Shown piece by piece: positions 1 to 7,007 of a DNA stretch of 51,493 bases. Source of the stretch: a virus. The stretch spans positions 1 to 51,493 of the IMG/VR virus record IMGVR_UViG_3300045955_000245. One strand, 5' to 3'. The notes beneath the pieces were generated by a model. It had not been told where the DNA came from and did no database searches. It was given only the letters and a program-made list of their open reading frames with translations. A program made the position numbers and the translations under genes. Position 1 is the stretch's first letter. Each line of letters begins with the position of its first letter.

Positions 1-127
1 CACGCCGCGCGGAACTCGTGCCGCGCCCGGAACAGCCGCGACTTCACCGAGCCGATGGTGGTGCCCCACTGCGCGGCCGCCTCGCGGTACGAGCGGCCCT
101 CGAGCGCCGTCTGCGCGAGCAACTCCC
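1..127. repeat. Terminal direct repeat (circular overlap)
   Basis: Bases 1-127 are identical to 51367-51493. An exact 127-base end overlap is what a de Bruijn assembler with k=127 leaves on a circular molecule. Read as circular, the genome is about 51,366 bp, and the sigma factor gene running off the left edge is completed at the right edge. A genuine short terminal redundancy of a linear phage cannot be excluded from sequence alone, but the repeat lies inside an intact gene, which favours the circular reading. Confidence 0.9.
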
Positions 128-617
128 CGTGCCTCGGCGGCAACCCGTCGAGCACCGCCCGCACCTCCGCCGCCACCCCCCCGGCGTCGTCGACCGCTAG
201 CGCCCGTTCCGGGTCGCAGAGCGGGTCGGTGTCGACCGCGATCGCCAGTCCGTTCAGCGCCTCCGCGCCGAATGCCCGTAGGCGCTGCCGCACCTGGCGC
301 CGGCGGGCGTCGTCGATGCACTGTCGCCACGCGATGCGGTACAGCCAGGCCTGGAAGCGCAAGCCCGGCGCCGTATTGGGCAGCGCCAGCCACGCCTTCA
401 CGAACACGTCTTGCAGGATGTCCTCGGCCAGCTCGACGTTGCCCCAGGTCGAGAACAAGACGAACTTGAGCAGCCGCGGCCGGTAGTGCCGGTACAGCGC
501 GTCGAACGCGGCGTCGTCGCCCGCCTGCGCTCGCTCGACGAGCGCCGCCTCGTCCCCGGTGGCTCCCGCTGGTGGCGGCGGCACGGTTCTTGTCGGCTGG
601 TCGGTTTCGGCTAGCAT
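1..617 (-). CDS. ECF-type sigma factor 1 (wraps across the window ends)
   Basis: An RNA polymerase sigma-70 family factor of the short ECF type. Starting at ATG 617-615 the protein shows region 2 (DAAFDALYRHYRPRLLKFV, then AEDILQDVFVKAWLALP and FQAWLYRIAWRQCIDD) and region 4 (LPPRHGELLAQTALEG, SYREAAAQWGTTIGSVKSRL). No stop occurs before base 1; via the terminal overlap the frame continues at 51366 and stops with TGA at 51336-51338, giving about 215 aa. A GAGGAG Shine-Dalgarno lies upstream of the ATG. It sits in the leftward early operon after the Erf-like gene and its stop overlaps the next gene as GTGA, so it probably redirects host polymerase to phage genes. Its target promoters are unknown. 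Confidence 0.9.
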   Translation of the reverse strand, partial: MLAETDQPTRTVPPPPAGATGDEAALVERAQAGDDAAFDALYRHYRPRLLKFVLFSTWGNVELAEDILQDVFVKAWLALPNTAPGLRFQAWLYRIAWRQCIDDARRRQVRQRLRAFGAEALNGLAIAVDTDPLCDPERALAVDDAGGVAAEVRAVLDGLPPRHGELLAQTALEGRSYREAAAQWGTTIGSVKSRLFRARHEFRAA

Positions 618-697
618 TGCCTCAGGCTCCTCTCCTGTGGTGTGGGGTGCGGCCGATGACGAAGCCCGGACGTGCAACCGTCCGGGCTTCGCGGCGT

Positions 698-1312
698 CTA
701 GGACTGGGTGCGCGCCGGAGCGCGCCGGGCCAACTTTTCGTCCTTCTGCTGCTGGTAGTGCGTGATCAGGTCGGCGGCCTTGCCCATCGTCAGGTTGGGC
801 GTGATCACCGTGTGTTCCTCGATGCCGAGGAAATCGAGCAGCGGCTTGAGCAGCCGCACCTGGCCCGTGGTCGCCAGTGACGCCGGCGAGCCGGACGGCG
901 GCGCCGCGTGCCCGTTCCCGTTCCCGTTCTGCGGTGCCGCCGCCGCTGCCGCTGCCGGCGCCTGGTGCCTTCGTGGCGGCTGGAGCAACTCTTCGGCGCC
1001 AGCCAGCCCCTTGTCCGAACCGGGGTAGCCGGCGTTGGCCAGCGCCCTGCCGACTGCCGATGTCTCTCCGCACTCGAACGGCGCGTCGCGCTCGGCCGCC
1101 TGCTTGCTGTCGATCGGCACCTCGGACGTGCCCATAAAGGCGCGGCCGTCCTCGAACGTCACCGTGGCCCGGCACAGGATCGCCGTCCCGATCGGAAAAA
1201 ACTCGGTGGTGATACTCCGAATGTCCTTGGGCCGCCCGGTCGCGCCGCCGTGCGCCGCGTCGAGCCGTTCCTTCACCGTCGCGTAGTCCTCCCCGTGGAT
1301 GTTTACTGGCAT
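698..1312 (-). CDS. Phage recombination-type protein (Erf/Rad52-like candidate)
   Basis: 204 aa. The first ~110 residues contain TTEFFPIGTAILCRATVTF and ECGETSAVGRALANAGYP; the ETSAVGRALANAG signature is common in phage proteins of the Erf/single-strand-annealing type. An Ala/Pro/Asn-Gly linker (about 115-145) follows, and the C-terminus (TTGQVRLLKPLLDFLGI onward) resembles the short helical domain at the end of such proteins. Its place in an early leftward operon next to regulators fits a role in recombination or replication of phage DNA. The assignment rests on one motif and domain order, so it could also be a conserved phage protein of another function. Confidence 0.55.
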   Translation of the reverse strand: MPVNIHGEDYATVKERLDAAHGGATGRPKDIRSITTEFFPIGTAILCRATVTFEDGRAFMGTSEVPIDSKQAAERDAPFECGETSAVGRALANAGYPGSDKGLAGAEELLQPPRRHQAPAAAAAAAPQNGNGNGHAAPPSGSPASLATTGQVRLLKPLLDFLGIEEHTVITPNLTMGKAADLITHYQQQKDEKLARRAPARTQS

Positions 1313-1336
1313 GTGCGTGTCCCCTTTTCTGGCCTG

Positions 1337-1492
1337 CTAGTTCCACCGCCGCCAGTCCCGCCCGTACCGCGCCCGTTCGCTGGTGGCGTACCAGCGCAGC
1401 GCGAACACGCAGCCGAGCGCCAGCGCCGCCACCACGGCCACCACGAACAGCCACAGCGCGGCGCCGGCAAGCGCCAGGTCGAGCACGCTCAT
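1337..1492 (-). CDS. Small single-span membrane protein
   Basis: 51 aa. The ATG at 1492-1490 overlaps the stop of the upstream HTH gene as ATGA, supporting translational coupling. One strongly hydrophobic segment occupies about residues 5-33 (LALAGAALWLFVVAVVAALA), followed by a basic, aromatic tail rich in Arg, Tyr and Trp. No family recognised. Its position between DNA-binding regulators suggests a small accessory membrane factor such as a superinfection-exclusion protein, but that is only inference. Confidence 0.65.
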   Translation of the reverse strand: MSVLDLALAGAALWLFVVAVVAALALGCVFALRWYATSERARYGRDWRRWN

Positions 1493-1860
1493 CCCCTTGA
1501 GTCCGCCGACTCCAGGGCATCGGCTTGCCGCTCAAACCGCTCGGCGATCTGCCGGTGCAGCGCCGCCGTCTCGCGCAGCCATGCAATCTCGTGGCCGCGG
1601 GCCAGCGCCGCCGCTTGCTGCGGTTCCTGCTCCTGTGGCGGCGCCGTCTGCGTCTCGCGCCCGAACGCCGCCACCACGTCGCTGCGGAACCGGCACCGCG
1701 ACTCGGACAGCCACACGCACGGCAACTGGCCGCTGTCTCGCAGCGCCGCCACGCGCTTGCGGTTCAGGCCCAGGTGCGCCGCCGTCTCGGCAATCGTCAG
1801 CAGCGCGTAGGGCAACGTGCCCTGTGCGGTAGTCGTCTGTTGTGCTTGGTTTTGCATCAC
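1489..1860 (-). CDS. Excisionase/MerR-like helix-turn-helix protein
   Basis: 123 aa. Residues about 20-70 form a MerR/excisionase-type winged helix (LLTIAETAAHLGLNRKRVAA, then a sparse wing with SRCRFRSDVVAAF). A Gln/Pro/Ala linker and a C-terminal helix with coiled-coil character (about 85-123) follow. It overlaps the Cro-like gene by 4 bp and is the second gene of the leftward early operon, where excisionases and early regulators usually sit. It may act as a recombination directionality factor for the integrase or as a second early regulator; the sequence does not decide between these. Confidence 0.7.
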   Translation of the reverse strand: MMQNQAQQTTTAQGTLPYALLTIAETAAHLGLNRKRVAALRDSGQLPCVWLSESRCRFRSDVVAAFGRETQTAPPQEQEPQQAAALARGHEIAWLRETAALHRQIAERFERQADALESADSRG

Positions 1861-2138
1861 GGCACCCCAACCACGTTCTCCACGAGCGGTGCTACCACCA
1901 GTCCCGTGCGCGTGCTTCTTGGCACGTCACGCTGCAAAAAAAGGGCAACCGCGCGGGTCATGTCGGGGAACGCGCGCTGGATGCCGCCCAACACGCGCGT
2001 GCCGGGCCGGCGCCGCCCGCGCCGCACCAGGCTCCACATCGCCCGCGACACGCCCAGCCGGCGCGCCACGTCGCCGTCGCTCCAGGCGTTCGCCCGCTGC
2101 AACGACGCCACCGCTTCTACCAAATCCCTATCGCTCAT
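1857..2138 (-). CDS. Cro-like HTH regulator of the lytic switch
   Basis: 93 aa starting MSDRDLVEAV. Residues about 15-50 contain a helix-turn-helix (WSDGDVARRLGVSRAMWSLV). It is divergent from the S24 repressor across a 145-bp region with paired operators, the standard Cro position. The frame is open further upstream to 2387, but that extension would run through the promoter and operators and has a non-protein-like composition, so ATG 2138-2136 is preferred. The predicted transcription start (~2141) leaves almost no leader, so translation may begin on a nearly leaderless mRNA. Confidence 0.82.
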   Translation of the reverse strand: MSDRDLVEAVASLQRANAWSDGDVARRLGVSRAMWSLVRRGRRRPGTRVLGGIQRAFPDMTRAVALFLQRDVPRSTRTGLVVAPLVENVVGVP

Positions 2139-2140
2139 GT

Positions 2141-2176
2141 TGTGACAACTGTAACACCTTTGGGAGCAGAAGTCAA
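2141..2176 (-). promoter_or_regulatory. Leftward (cro) promoter with operator O1
   Basis: On the minus strand, TTGACT (2176-2171) and TACAGT (2153-2148) are separated by exactly 17 bp. The -10 box is covered by the operator TGTGACAACTGTAAC (2141-2155), so repressor binding would block polymerase. The expected transcript start is about 2141, three bases before the cro ATG. Confidence 0.8.
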
Positions 2177-2197
2177 GCGGTTTTGTGCCTTTTCCAC

Positions 2198-2226
2198 TAG
2201 ACAACGTTACAATTGTCGCATAGGAT
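2198..2226 (+). promoter_or_regulatory. Rightward (repressor) promoter with operator O2
   Basis: TAGACA (2198-2203) and TAGGAT (2221-2226) are separated by 17 bp. The spacer holds, in inverted orientation at 2206-2220, a second operator whose minus-strand sequence is TGCGACAATTGTAAC; consensus with O1 is TGYGACAAYTGTAAC. It drives the S24 repressor with a leader of about 50 bases. Confidence 0.75.
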
Positions 2227-2283
2227 AGGAGACGGTACGGCGTTACTGCGGTCACGGGCAGGCGTCCCGATAGGAGCACGACG

Positions 2284-2940
2284 ATGGGCATGCACGAGCT
2301 GGGCGCGTTTCTGCGCCGGGTGCGCGTCGAGCACGGGCTGACGCAGGCCGAGATGGCGCGCGCCGTAGGCGTGGATCGCTCGTACATCTCGCGGCTCGAG
2401 CGCGGCGACGACGGCTACAAAAGCATCGGCGAGGACGTGCTGATCCGGCTGGCGGCGGCGTACCGTAGCACGCCCGAGTACCTGCGCGCCGTGCTCTACG
2501 ACCGCCCGCTGCCCGACGCGCTGGTGGCCGATCCCGAGATGGCGCGCGAGGTGCCGATCGTGGCCCAGGCGACGGCCCGCGAGCGCGGCCAGCGCTACGG
2601 CGGCTTCCGCGCGCATCCAACGGAAGGCTGGCTGTGGGTGGGCGTCTCGGAAACGCGCGGCCGGCTACTGCGGGGCGTGCGCGTTACCGGCTCGTGCATG
2701 GCGCCGCTAATCGAGCCCGGCGACGTGGTGGTGATCGACGAGACCCAAAACCCGAGAGATGGGCAAATCGTGGTGGTGGAGCGCACCGACGGCGACGTGC
2801 TGATCAAGCGGCTCTATCGGGACAACGGCCGGGTGCGCTTGCAGCCCGACAATACCGACGCCGGCGAGCCGATCACGCTGGACGCCGACGACTGCCGTGT
2901 CGAGGGCGTCGTCTTGGAAATCCGGCGGCGCGTCTCCTGA
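2284..2940 (+). CDS. CI-type repressor (HTH plus S24/LexA peptidase)
   Basis: 218 aa. The N-terminal XRE-type HTH is clear (LTQAEMARAVGVDRSYISRL, about residues 20-40). The C-terminal half is a LexA/CI S24 domain with catalytic Ser137 in VTGSCMAPLIEPGD and Lys175 in DVLIKRLYRD, the usual ~38-residue spacing. The protein should hold lysogeny by binding the paired operators at 2141 and 2206, and the S24 domain implies inactivation by RecA-stimulated self-cleavage after DNA damage; the scissile Ala-Gly or Cys-Gly bond is not obvious. An AGGAG-type ribosome site lies upstream of the ATG. Its 3' end overlaps the integrase start. Confidence 0.93.
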   Translation: MGMHELGAFLRRVRVEHGLTQAEMARAVGVDRSYISRLERGDDGYKSIGEDVLIRLAAAYRSTPEYLRAVLYDRPLPDALVADPEMAREVPIVAQATARERGQRYGGFRAHPTEGWLWVGVSETRGRLLRGVRVTGSCMAPLIEPGDVVVIDETQNPRDGQIVVVERTDGDVLIKRLYRDNGRVRLQPDNTDAGEPITLDADDCRVEGVVLEIRRRVS

Positions 2941-4120
2941 CACCGGAGTGCCGGCTCGACACCGGGCACCCGACCACGACGCGCGGCCCACGCTGCTGCC
3001 GTCCGGCAACTGGGGCGTGCGCGTCTCGCTCGGCGGCCGGCGCTACCACCGCACGGCGGCGACGGCCGCGGCGGCCCGCGCGGCGAGAGACGAGCTCAAG
3101 CGCCTGCACCGGCTGGGGTTGCTCAATCCCGAGCCGCCGCCGCCCGAACCACTGGCACCAACGGTGGCCGGCGCGCTCGCCGCTTGGCTGCCGTCCGTCC
3201 GGGATGCCGTCGAGCCGAGCAGCTACGCCCGCTACGCGCTCGAAGCCAGAATCCGGTTGGTGCCCGCGCTGGGCACCGTCCCGCTGCCGGAGTTGACCAG
3301 GGCACAGGTGCGGGCGGCGCTGGAAGCGATGCGCCACCGGGTGAGTGCCAGGACGGTGCGGTACGCCCGCGAGACGCTGCGCCTGGCGCTGCAACGGGCC
3401 GTGGACGACGGACTCCTCACCGACAACCCGGCGGCGGGTGTGCGACTGCCCAAAGAGCGGCGGGCACCGGCGCGGCCATTGGGACCGGCCGACGTGCGGG
3501 CGTTACTCGCGATCGACGGCGGAGACGATCGGTGGCACCCGTTGTGGCTGGTGGCGCTGTACACCGGGATGCGGCTGGGCGAGCTGCTGGGGTTGCCGTG
3601 GTCCCAAGTGGACTGGCAGGGCGGCGTCCAGGTGTGCCAGGTATTGGCCGTGGCCGAGGGCGGCGGCTTCCATTTGCGCGGCTATCCCAAGCGCCAGGCC
3701 AGCGTCAGAAGGATCGACGTGCCGGCCGAGGTGGTCGACGCGCTGCGGGCCGTCGCCGATGGGCAGAACGACGCGCAGCGCCGGCTCGGGCTGGTGTTCT
3801 CGTCACGGGTCGGCACGTGGCTGCTGCCCCGAAACGTCGAGCGCGCGTTCCAGGCGGCGTGCCGGGACGCGGGGATCGTGCTGCGCCGCGGCGAGTCACT
3901 GCACTTGCTCCGGCACACCTACGCGAGCACGCTGCTGGCGGCGGGCCGGCCCATCACGGAGGTCTCGTATCTCCTTGGTCATGGGAATGCCGCCATCACG
4001 TTGGCCATCTACTCGCACTTTGTGGCGGCGCCGACGACGGCCGCGGCGGGTGCGCTGAGCGTGGCCTATTCGGCACCAAACGGCGCAAAAACGGGCGCAT
4101 CCGGGGGTGACTGCCGATGA
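2897..4120 (+). CDS. int: Tyrosine recombinase / phage integrase
   Basis: 407 aa from the GTG at 2897. The catalytic set is complete: Arg226 in YTGMRLGELLGL, His336-x-x-Arg339 in HLLRHTYAS, His362 in LLGHGNAAIT and nucleophile Tyr372 in IYSHF. The N-terminal ~60 residues (LPSGNWGVRVSLGGRRYHRT) look like an arm-binding domain and residues ~75-165 like the SAM-like core-binding domain. It integrates the element into the host chromosome. The start overlaps the repressor by 44 bp, so the two genes are cotranscribed; a start nearer the arm-binding domain is possible. Direct repeats just downstream are candidate recombination sites. Confidence 0.95.
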   Translation: MSRASSWKSGGASPDTGVPARHRAPDHDARPTLLPSGNWGVRVSLGGRRYHRTAATAAAARAARDELKRLHRLGLLNPEPPPPEPLAPTVAGALAAWLPSVRDAVEPSSYARYALEARIRLVPALGTVPLPELTRAQVRAALEAMRHRVSARTVRYARETLRLALQRAVDDGLLTDNPAAGVRLPKERRAPARPLGPADVRALLAIDGGDDRWHPLWLVALYTGMRLGELLGLPWSQVDWQGGVQVCQVLAVAEGGGFHLRGYPKRQASVRRIDVPAEVVDALRAVADGQNDAQRRLGLVFSSRVGTWLLPRNVERAFQAACRDAGIVLRRGESLHLLRHTYASTLLAAGRPITEVSYLLGHGNAAITLAIYSHFVAAPTTAAAGALSVAYSAPNGAKTGASGGDCR

Positions 4121-4329
4121 CGTTGGTACTGCCGCCCGCCGACGGCGCCGCTGACCCGGTTCCCGTATCTGGTATGGGTATCCCGGAAGGAGCAAGACCT
4201 ACGGATTCCCGGTCCGCCGCGATGGGTCTGCGCCGTCCCGCGCCGGGCCGTTTGGGCCACGCCGCTCCTGGGAACGGTGCCCTACGGTGCCGTCGCGGGC
4301 AGCGCATCGGCGTTTTGACTGCCGATGAC
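4108..4329. other. Candidate attP region: 14-bp direct repeats after int
   Basis: The 14-mer TGACTGCCGATGAC occurs at 4108-4121 (over the int stop) and again at 4316-4329, bracketing the only ~235-bp non-coding gap of this region. The second copy also forms a 7-bp inverted repeat (CATCGGC 4305-4311 with GCCGATG 4321-4327). Arm-type integrase sites commonly flank a core next to int. The core sequence itself is not identified, and no tRNA-end match was recognised. Confidence 0.4.
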
Positions 4330-4355
4330 CCATGCCAACGCGCACGTTGCCACCG

Positions 4356-4934
4356 CTATTGCGGCTCCCAGCGCAAGACCGGGAAGTGCCCGTCATGCGC
4401 CGCCTGCTTCCGCTGCTGGACGGTGGTGCGTAACTGCTTAATCAGCGGCACAAGCAGTGCCTCAACCTCCTCGCGGGTGTCGGCGCTGAAGGAGCGTCTG
4501 ACCGTGCTCCCGTCGGGGCGCGAACCCACGGTGAACCGACCGCTCCACCGCCCGGACGGCAGTTGGCAGATGCTCCCGGTGCCGCTCGGGCGGTTCACCC
4601 TTTCGTGCGGCTCCACGCTGCCACCTGGCCTGCGTGGCATGCCCACCAGGCGGCCGGCGAAGAAGAGTTCTGCCCGAAGCAGCATGGCGGGGAGGTCATC
4701 GCAGTCGAACACCTCGCTCCGCACCCGGCGGCACCCGTCGCGGGTGAGCGCCCAAATCGCGCTCGTTTCGTGCGCTCGCTCGCACGGCCAGCAGGCGACG
4801 ATACTCGCGGTCGGCGCCGAGCAGCGGAAGGACGCCAAGCGCCGCAGCGGACCACTCGACCAACCCAACTTGAAGCGGGTGCCCTCGGCTTCCAGGCGGA
4901 TGACGTAGAAGAAGCCGCGGACGGCGCTAGCCAT
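4356..4934 (-). CDS. GIY-YIG/T5orf172-type nuclease fused to an integrase-like arm domain
   Basis: 192 aa. The N-terminal ~95 residues (GFFYVIRLEAEGTRFKLGWS, PLRRLASFRC, HETSAIWALTRDGCRRVRSE) match the T5orf172/Mug113 branch of the GIY-YIG nuclease fold: YVI strand, Arg on the following helix and a later Glu. Residues about 118-165 (GSICQLPSGRWSGRFTVG, STVRRSFSADTREEVEAL) look like the AP2-like, three-stranded arm-binding domain at the N-terminus of tyrosine integrases. It lies convergent to int beyond the direct repeats and shares an operon with a small RHH protein. It may be a homing-type nuclease guided to att-like sites; this is inference. Confidence 0.65.
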   Translation of the reverse strand: MASAVRGFFYVIRLEAEGTRFKLGWSSGPLRRLASFRCSAPTASIVACWPCERAHETSAIWALTRDGCRRVRSEVFDCDDLPAMLLRAELFFAGRLVGMPRRPGGSVEPHERVNRPSGTGSICQLPSGRWSGRFTVGSRPDGSTVRRSFSADTREEVEALLVPLIKQLRTTVQQRKQAAHDGHFPVLRWEPQ

Positions 4935-5082
4935 CGCGCGCCGCCTTCTCTCGGATCGCCGCCAGTACCCACTCCCGTAGGGTCAACCCCTGGGCAACGG
5001 CTCGGCTGTGTACGGTGCGGATAAACGCCTCCTCCTCCGCCCGCAGTTCGATTGTCAGCCGCTTCCGGTACGTTGGCTCCAT
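4927..5082 (-). CDS. Small ribbon-helix-helix DNA-binding protein
   Basis: 51 aa. YRKRLTIELRAEEEAFIRTV followed by GLTLREWVLAAIREKA is the beta-strand plus two-helix pattern of RHH (Arc/MetJ/CopG) repressors. The start at 5082 is chosen because GGGAGG (5097-5092) sits at good spacing; ATG 5112 would add ten residues and would coincide with the predicted transcript start. It overlaps the nuclease gene by 8 bp. The promoter region upstream contains an imperfect inverted repeat, so autoregulation and control of the divergent gene at 5192 are likely. Confidence 0.7.
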   Translation of the reverse strand: MEPTYRKRLTIELRAEEEAFIRTVHSRAVAQGLTLREWVLAAIREKAARDG

Positions 5083-5118
5083 CCGGCGTGCCTCCCGGCG
5101 TTGATTGGACATATTGGT

Positions 5119-5168
5119 AGTATAGCACATCTGGGGTACTTGACAATCTGTGTAGCCTGTGCTACTAT
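5119..5168. promoter_or_regulatory. Divergent promoters sharing one -35 box
   Basis: Rightward: TTGACA (5140-5145), 17-bp spacer, TACTAT (5163-5168). Leftward: TTGTCA (5146-5141), 16-bp spacer, TATACT (5124-5119). The two -35 hexamers overlap in the heptamer TTGACAA. The flanks form an imperfect inverted repeat (TAGTATAGCACA at 5118-5129, TGTGCTACTATA near 5158-5169), a plausible RHH operator covering both -10 boxes. Confidence 0.75.
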
Positions 5169-5191
5169 AGTAGGCGTAAGGAGCACACGAG

Positions 5192-5440
5192 ATGGCGACG
5201 ACAATCGACGCACTCACCCTGGCAGACATCAGTAGCGACGGCAGTGGCACGGACGAGGACGTAGAGCAGTTCAAGGCGGCGTGCCGGGACTACCAGCGCG
5301 TGAGCGGCTGTACCGACCGGGAAGCCATCGAGGCCATCTGGAATGACGGCGACTTCCAGCAGTGCCTGTTCTGGGGCGAAGCCAACTACGCGAAGGCGTT
5401 TCTCGACCGCATCGCCGAACCGCTGCACGGCAAGCCGTAG
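5192..5440 (+). CDS. Small acidic protein of unknown function
   Basis: 82 aa, first gene of a rightward run (5192-7513). The ATG is 8 bp after AAGGAG (5178-5183) and about 17 bp downstream of the predicted transcript start, so the start is well supported. The protein is acidic and helical with a conserved-looking stretch (REAIEAIWNDGDFQQCLFWG) but no recognised domain. It is directly under the shared divergent promoter, so it should be expressed when the RHH repressor is released. Confidence 0.65.
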   Translation: MATTIDALTLADISSDGSGTDEDVEQFKAACRDYQRVSGCTDREAIEAIWNDGDFQQCLFWGEANYAKAFLDRIAEPLHGKP

Positions 5441-5455
5441 CACACTTGGGAGGGA

Positions 5456-5737
5456 ATGGGCACCGTGTTAGACACCCGCCAACGCAGCGCCATCCAGCGT
5501 GCGTTCGCGTCCGGCTTGGTGGACGGCGTGCAACGGGTGGGCTACAACACCTACCGCGTGCCGTCCACCACCCGCGAGGGCGTCGCCTATCTGGTGACGA
5601 CGAACCGCATGGGTGAGAAGTGGTGGTGCAACTGCACCGCGGGCGAGATGCGGCGTCCCTGCACCCACGCAGCGGCGGGATACGTCGCGTGGGTGCGGGA
5701 ACGCACACAGAGAACGAGCAAGCAGGAGGCAGCGTGA
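5456..5737 (+). CDS. SWIM-type zinc-finger protein
   Basis: 93 aa. Residues about 57-80 contain WWCNCTAGEMRRPCTHAAAG, a CxC...CxH pattern typical of the SWIM zinc finger, which binds DNA or proteins. Upstream residues (GYNTYRVPST, VAYLVTTN) form the usual short beta segment before a SWIM finger. A GGGAGG site precedes the ATG. It is the second gene of a run of small zinc-binding proteins and overlaps the next gene by one base (TGATG). Confidence 0.75.
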   Translation: MGTVLDTRQRSAIQRAFASGLVDGVQRVGYNTYRVPSTTREGVAYLVTTNRMGEKWWCNCTAGEMRRPCTHAAAGYVAWVRERTQRTSKQEAA

Positions 5738-6264
5738 TGGCCGTTCGAGAAGCATCCGGTGAGGCCGTCTTGCGCCGGTTCGACGCCGACCGCGAGTGCC
5801 CGAAGTGCGGCACGCCCGACGTGGCGTTCACGTGGTGCCCCGGCCACCAGCGCGCCGGCCATTACGGGCCACTCGATGGCCGGTACGTCTCCTATGGCCG
5901 GTGTCTCAAGGGCGAACACCTGCACCGGCATTGCCAGGCGTGCCACTACGAGTGGCTCGAGGCATGTAGAGCGCGGGCTCTGGACGGCATCGACGACGCC
6001 GGCGGCGCTACCGATCAACCGCCGGTCGAGACACGCGACGACGTGATGGAGGCGCTGCTCGACGCCTACCAGGAGGCCAGGGCCAGGGCCCTGACCGCAG
6101 TCGGGGTGCCGGGGCACGTCGACCCGATGCGGCTGGCCGATCAGTGGGTGGTTGAGCGCCGGTGTATTGTGGCCGACTGCGACGGCTGGCGCGACCGCTA
6201 CCGCGCTGCCGTGCAGCGAGAGATGGCCCGCCTGCTCAACGACCGTGACGGACTCCGGGCATGA
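5737..6264 (+). CDS. Zinc-ribbon-containing hypothetical protein
   Basis: 175 aa from ATG 5737, preceded by GCAGGAGG. Two Cys pairs, CPKCGTPDVAF (about residues 20-30) and HCQACHYEW (about 66-74), form a zinc ribbon with an intervening His-rich stretch. The C-terminal part is helical. Such treble-clef or ribbon proteins in phage accessory runs often modify host nucleic-acid enzymes, but no function can be assigned here. The gene stop overlaps the next start as ATGA. Confidence 0.7.
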   Translation: MAVREASGEAVLRRFDADRECPKCGTPDVAFTWCPGHQRAGHYGPLDGRYVSYGRCLKGEHLHRHCQACHYEWLEACRARALDGIDDAGGATDQPPVETRDDVMEALLDAYQEARARALTAVGVPGHVDPMRLADQWVVERRCIVADCDGWRDRYRAAVQREMARLLNDRDGLRA

Positions 6265-6446
6265 GCGTGCGATTGCGGCGGCGCTCCTGGTTGGGCCGCC
6301 TCCGGCGCTTTCCCGGCGTGGTGTGGCAACACGCGCGCCTGCTGCGCCGCCACGGCAACGGCTGGCCGGCGTCGTTATGGCTGGCGTTCAGGATGTCGCT
6401 GCTTCTGTTGCTCCCAACAGCGTCGGGGAGGGGGAGAAGGCGATGA
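6261..6446 (+). CDS. Small basic hypothetical protein
   Basis: 61 aa, strongly basic (many Arg), with a short hydrophobic stretch FRMSLLLLLPTA near the C-terminus that may be membrane-active. Its ATG overlaps the preceding stop as ATGA and its own stop overlaps the next start as ATGA, so translational coupling supports it being real. No family recognised. Confidence 0.5.
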   Translation: MSVRLRRRSWLGRLRRFPGVVWQHARLLRRHGNGWPASLWLAFRMSLLLLLPTASGRGRRR

Positions 6447-6796
6447 GCACGCGCGTCGCCGTGGGCGAGGTCGTCTGGTGGGGCCTGGACATCCCGTTGA
6501 CCTACATGTGCCGGACGTGTGGCAAGGTCGTCTACAAGGACGTGATGGGTAGGCCGGTAGCTGACGTGTACCCCGGCCCGGTGGTGTGCTCGGACGAGTG
6601 CAACCGGCGCTTTCTCAACTACCTGACATTCGGGGACGAGCGCGGGCCGTTCGGTGATGATCCCGACGACCCGTGCACGGAATGTGGGCGGTCGCTCGGC
6701 CGCCCCATCGAGGACGTGTACGACTGGTGCGACGCCTGCTTTACCCCGCGCGGGCTGCTGGAGGAGGGTGATGGCCATGACATTCCAGCCGTTTGA
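6443..6796 (+). CDS. Double zinc-finger hypothetical protein
   Basis: 117 aa from ATG 6443 after GGGGGAGAAGG. Cys motifs: CRTCGK (about 27-32) with CSDECNRRF (about 52-60), and CTECGRSLG (about 80) with CDACF (about 100). The pattern suggests two treble-clef or zinc-ribbon units. Function unknown. It continues the small rightward accessory run; similar two-finger proteins are frequent in phages but poorly characterised. Confidence 0.7.
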   Translation: MSTRVAVGEVVWWGLDIPLTYMCRTCGKVVYKDVMGRPVADVYPGPVVCSDECNRRFLNYLTFGDERGPFGDDPDDPCTECGRSLGRPIEDVYDWCDACFTPRGLLEEGDGHDIPAV

Positions 6797-7007
6797 TTTG
6801 GATGGTGCCGAGCGTCGATGGCGCGAGGCCTACGAACTGGCGCCACTCGGCGCCGCCGTCGTGGTCGCCCACGTGGTACAAGTCGAGTACCCGGCGGCGC
6901 TGGCCGAAATCCGCCGCCTGCGCTCGGTCGTGACGCAGATGCAGCAGGCCATCGACCGGATGGGTGACGGCATCGAGCCGTTCCCCGGCGAGGACGACGA
7001 TGGCTAG
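6771..7007 (+). CDS. Small helical hypothetical protein
   Basis: 78 aa beginning MAMTFQPFDLDG, after GGAGGAGG. The middle is helical (ALAEIRRLRSVVTQMQQAID) and the C-terminus is very acidic (GEDDD). It overlaps the preceding gene by 26 bp and the following gene by 8 bp. No family recognised; the frame stays open upstream to 6654 but that segment is the shadow of the previous gene. Confidence 0.6.
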   Translation: MAMTFQPFDLDGAERRWREAYELAPLGAAVVVAHVVQVEYPAALAEIRRLRSVVTQMQQAIDRMGDGIEPFPGEDDDG

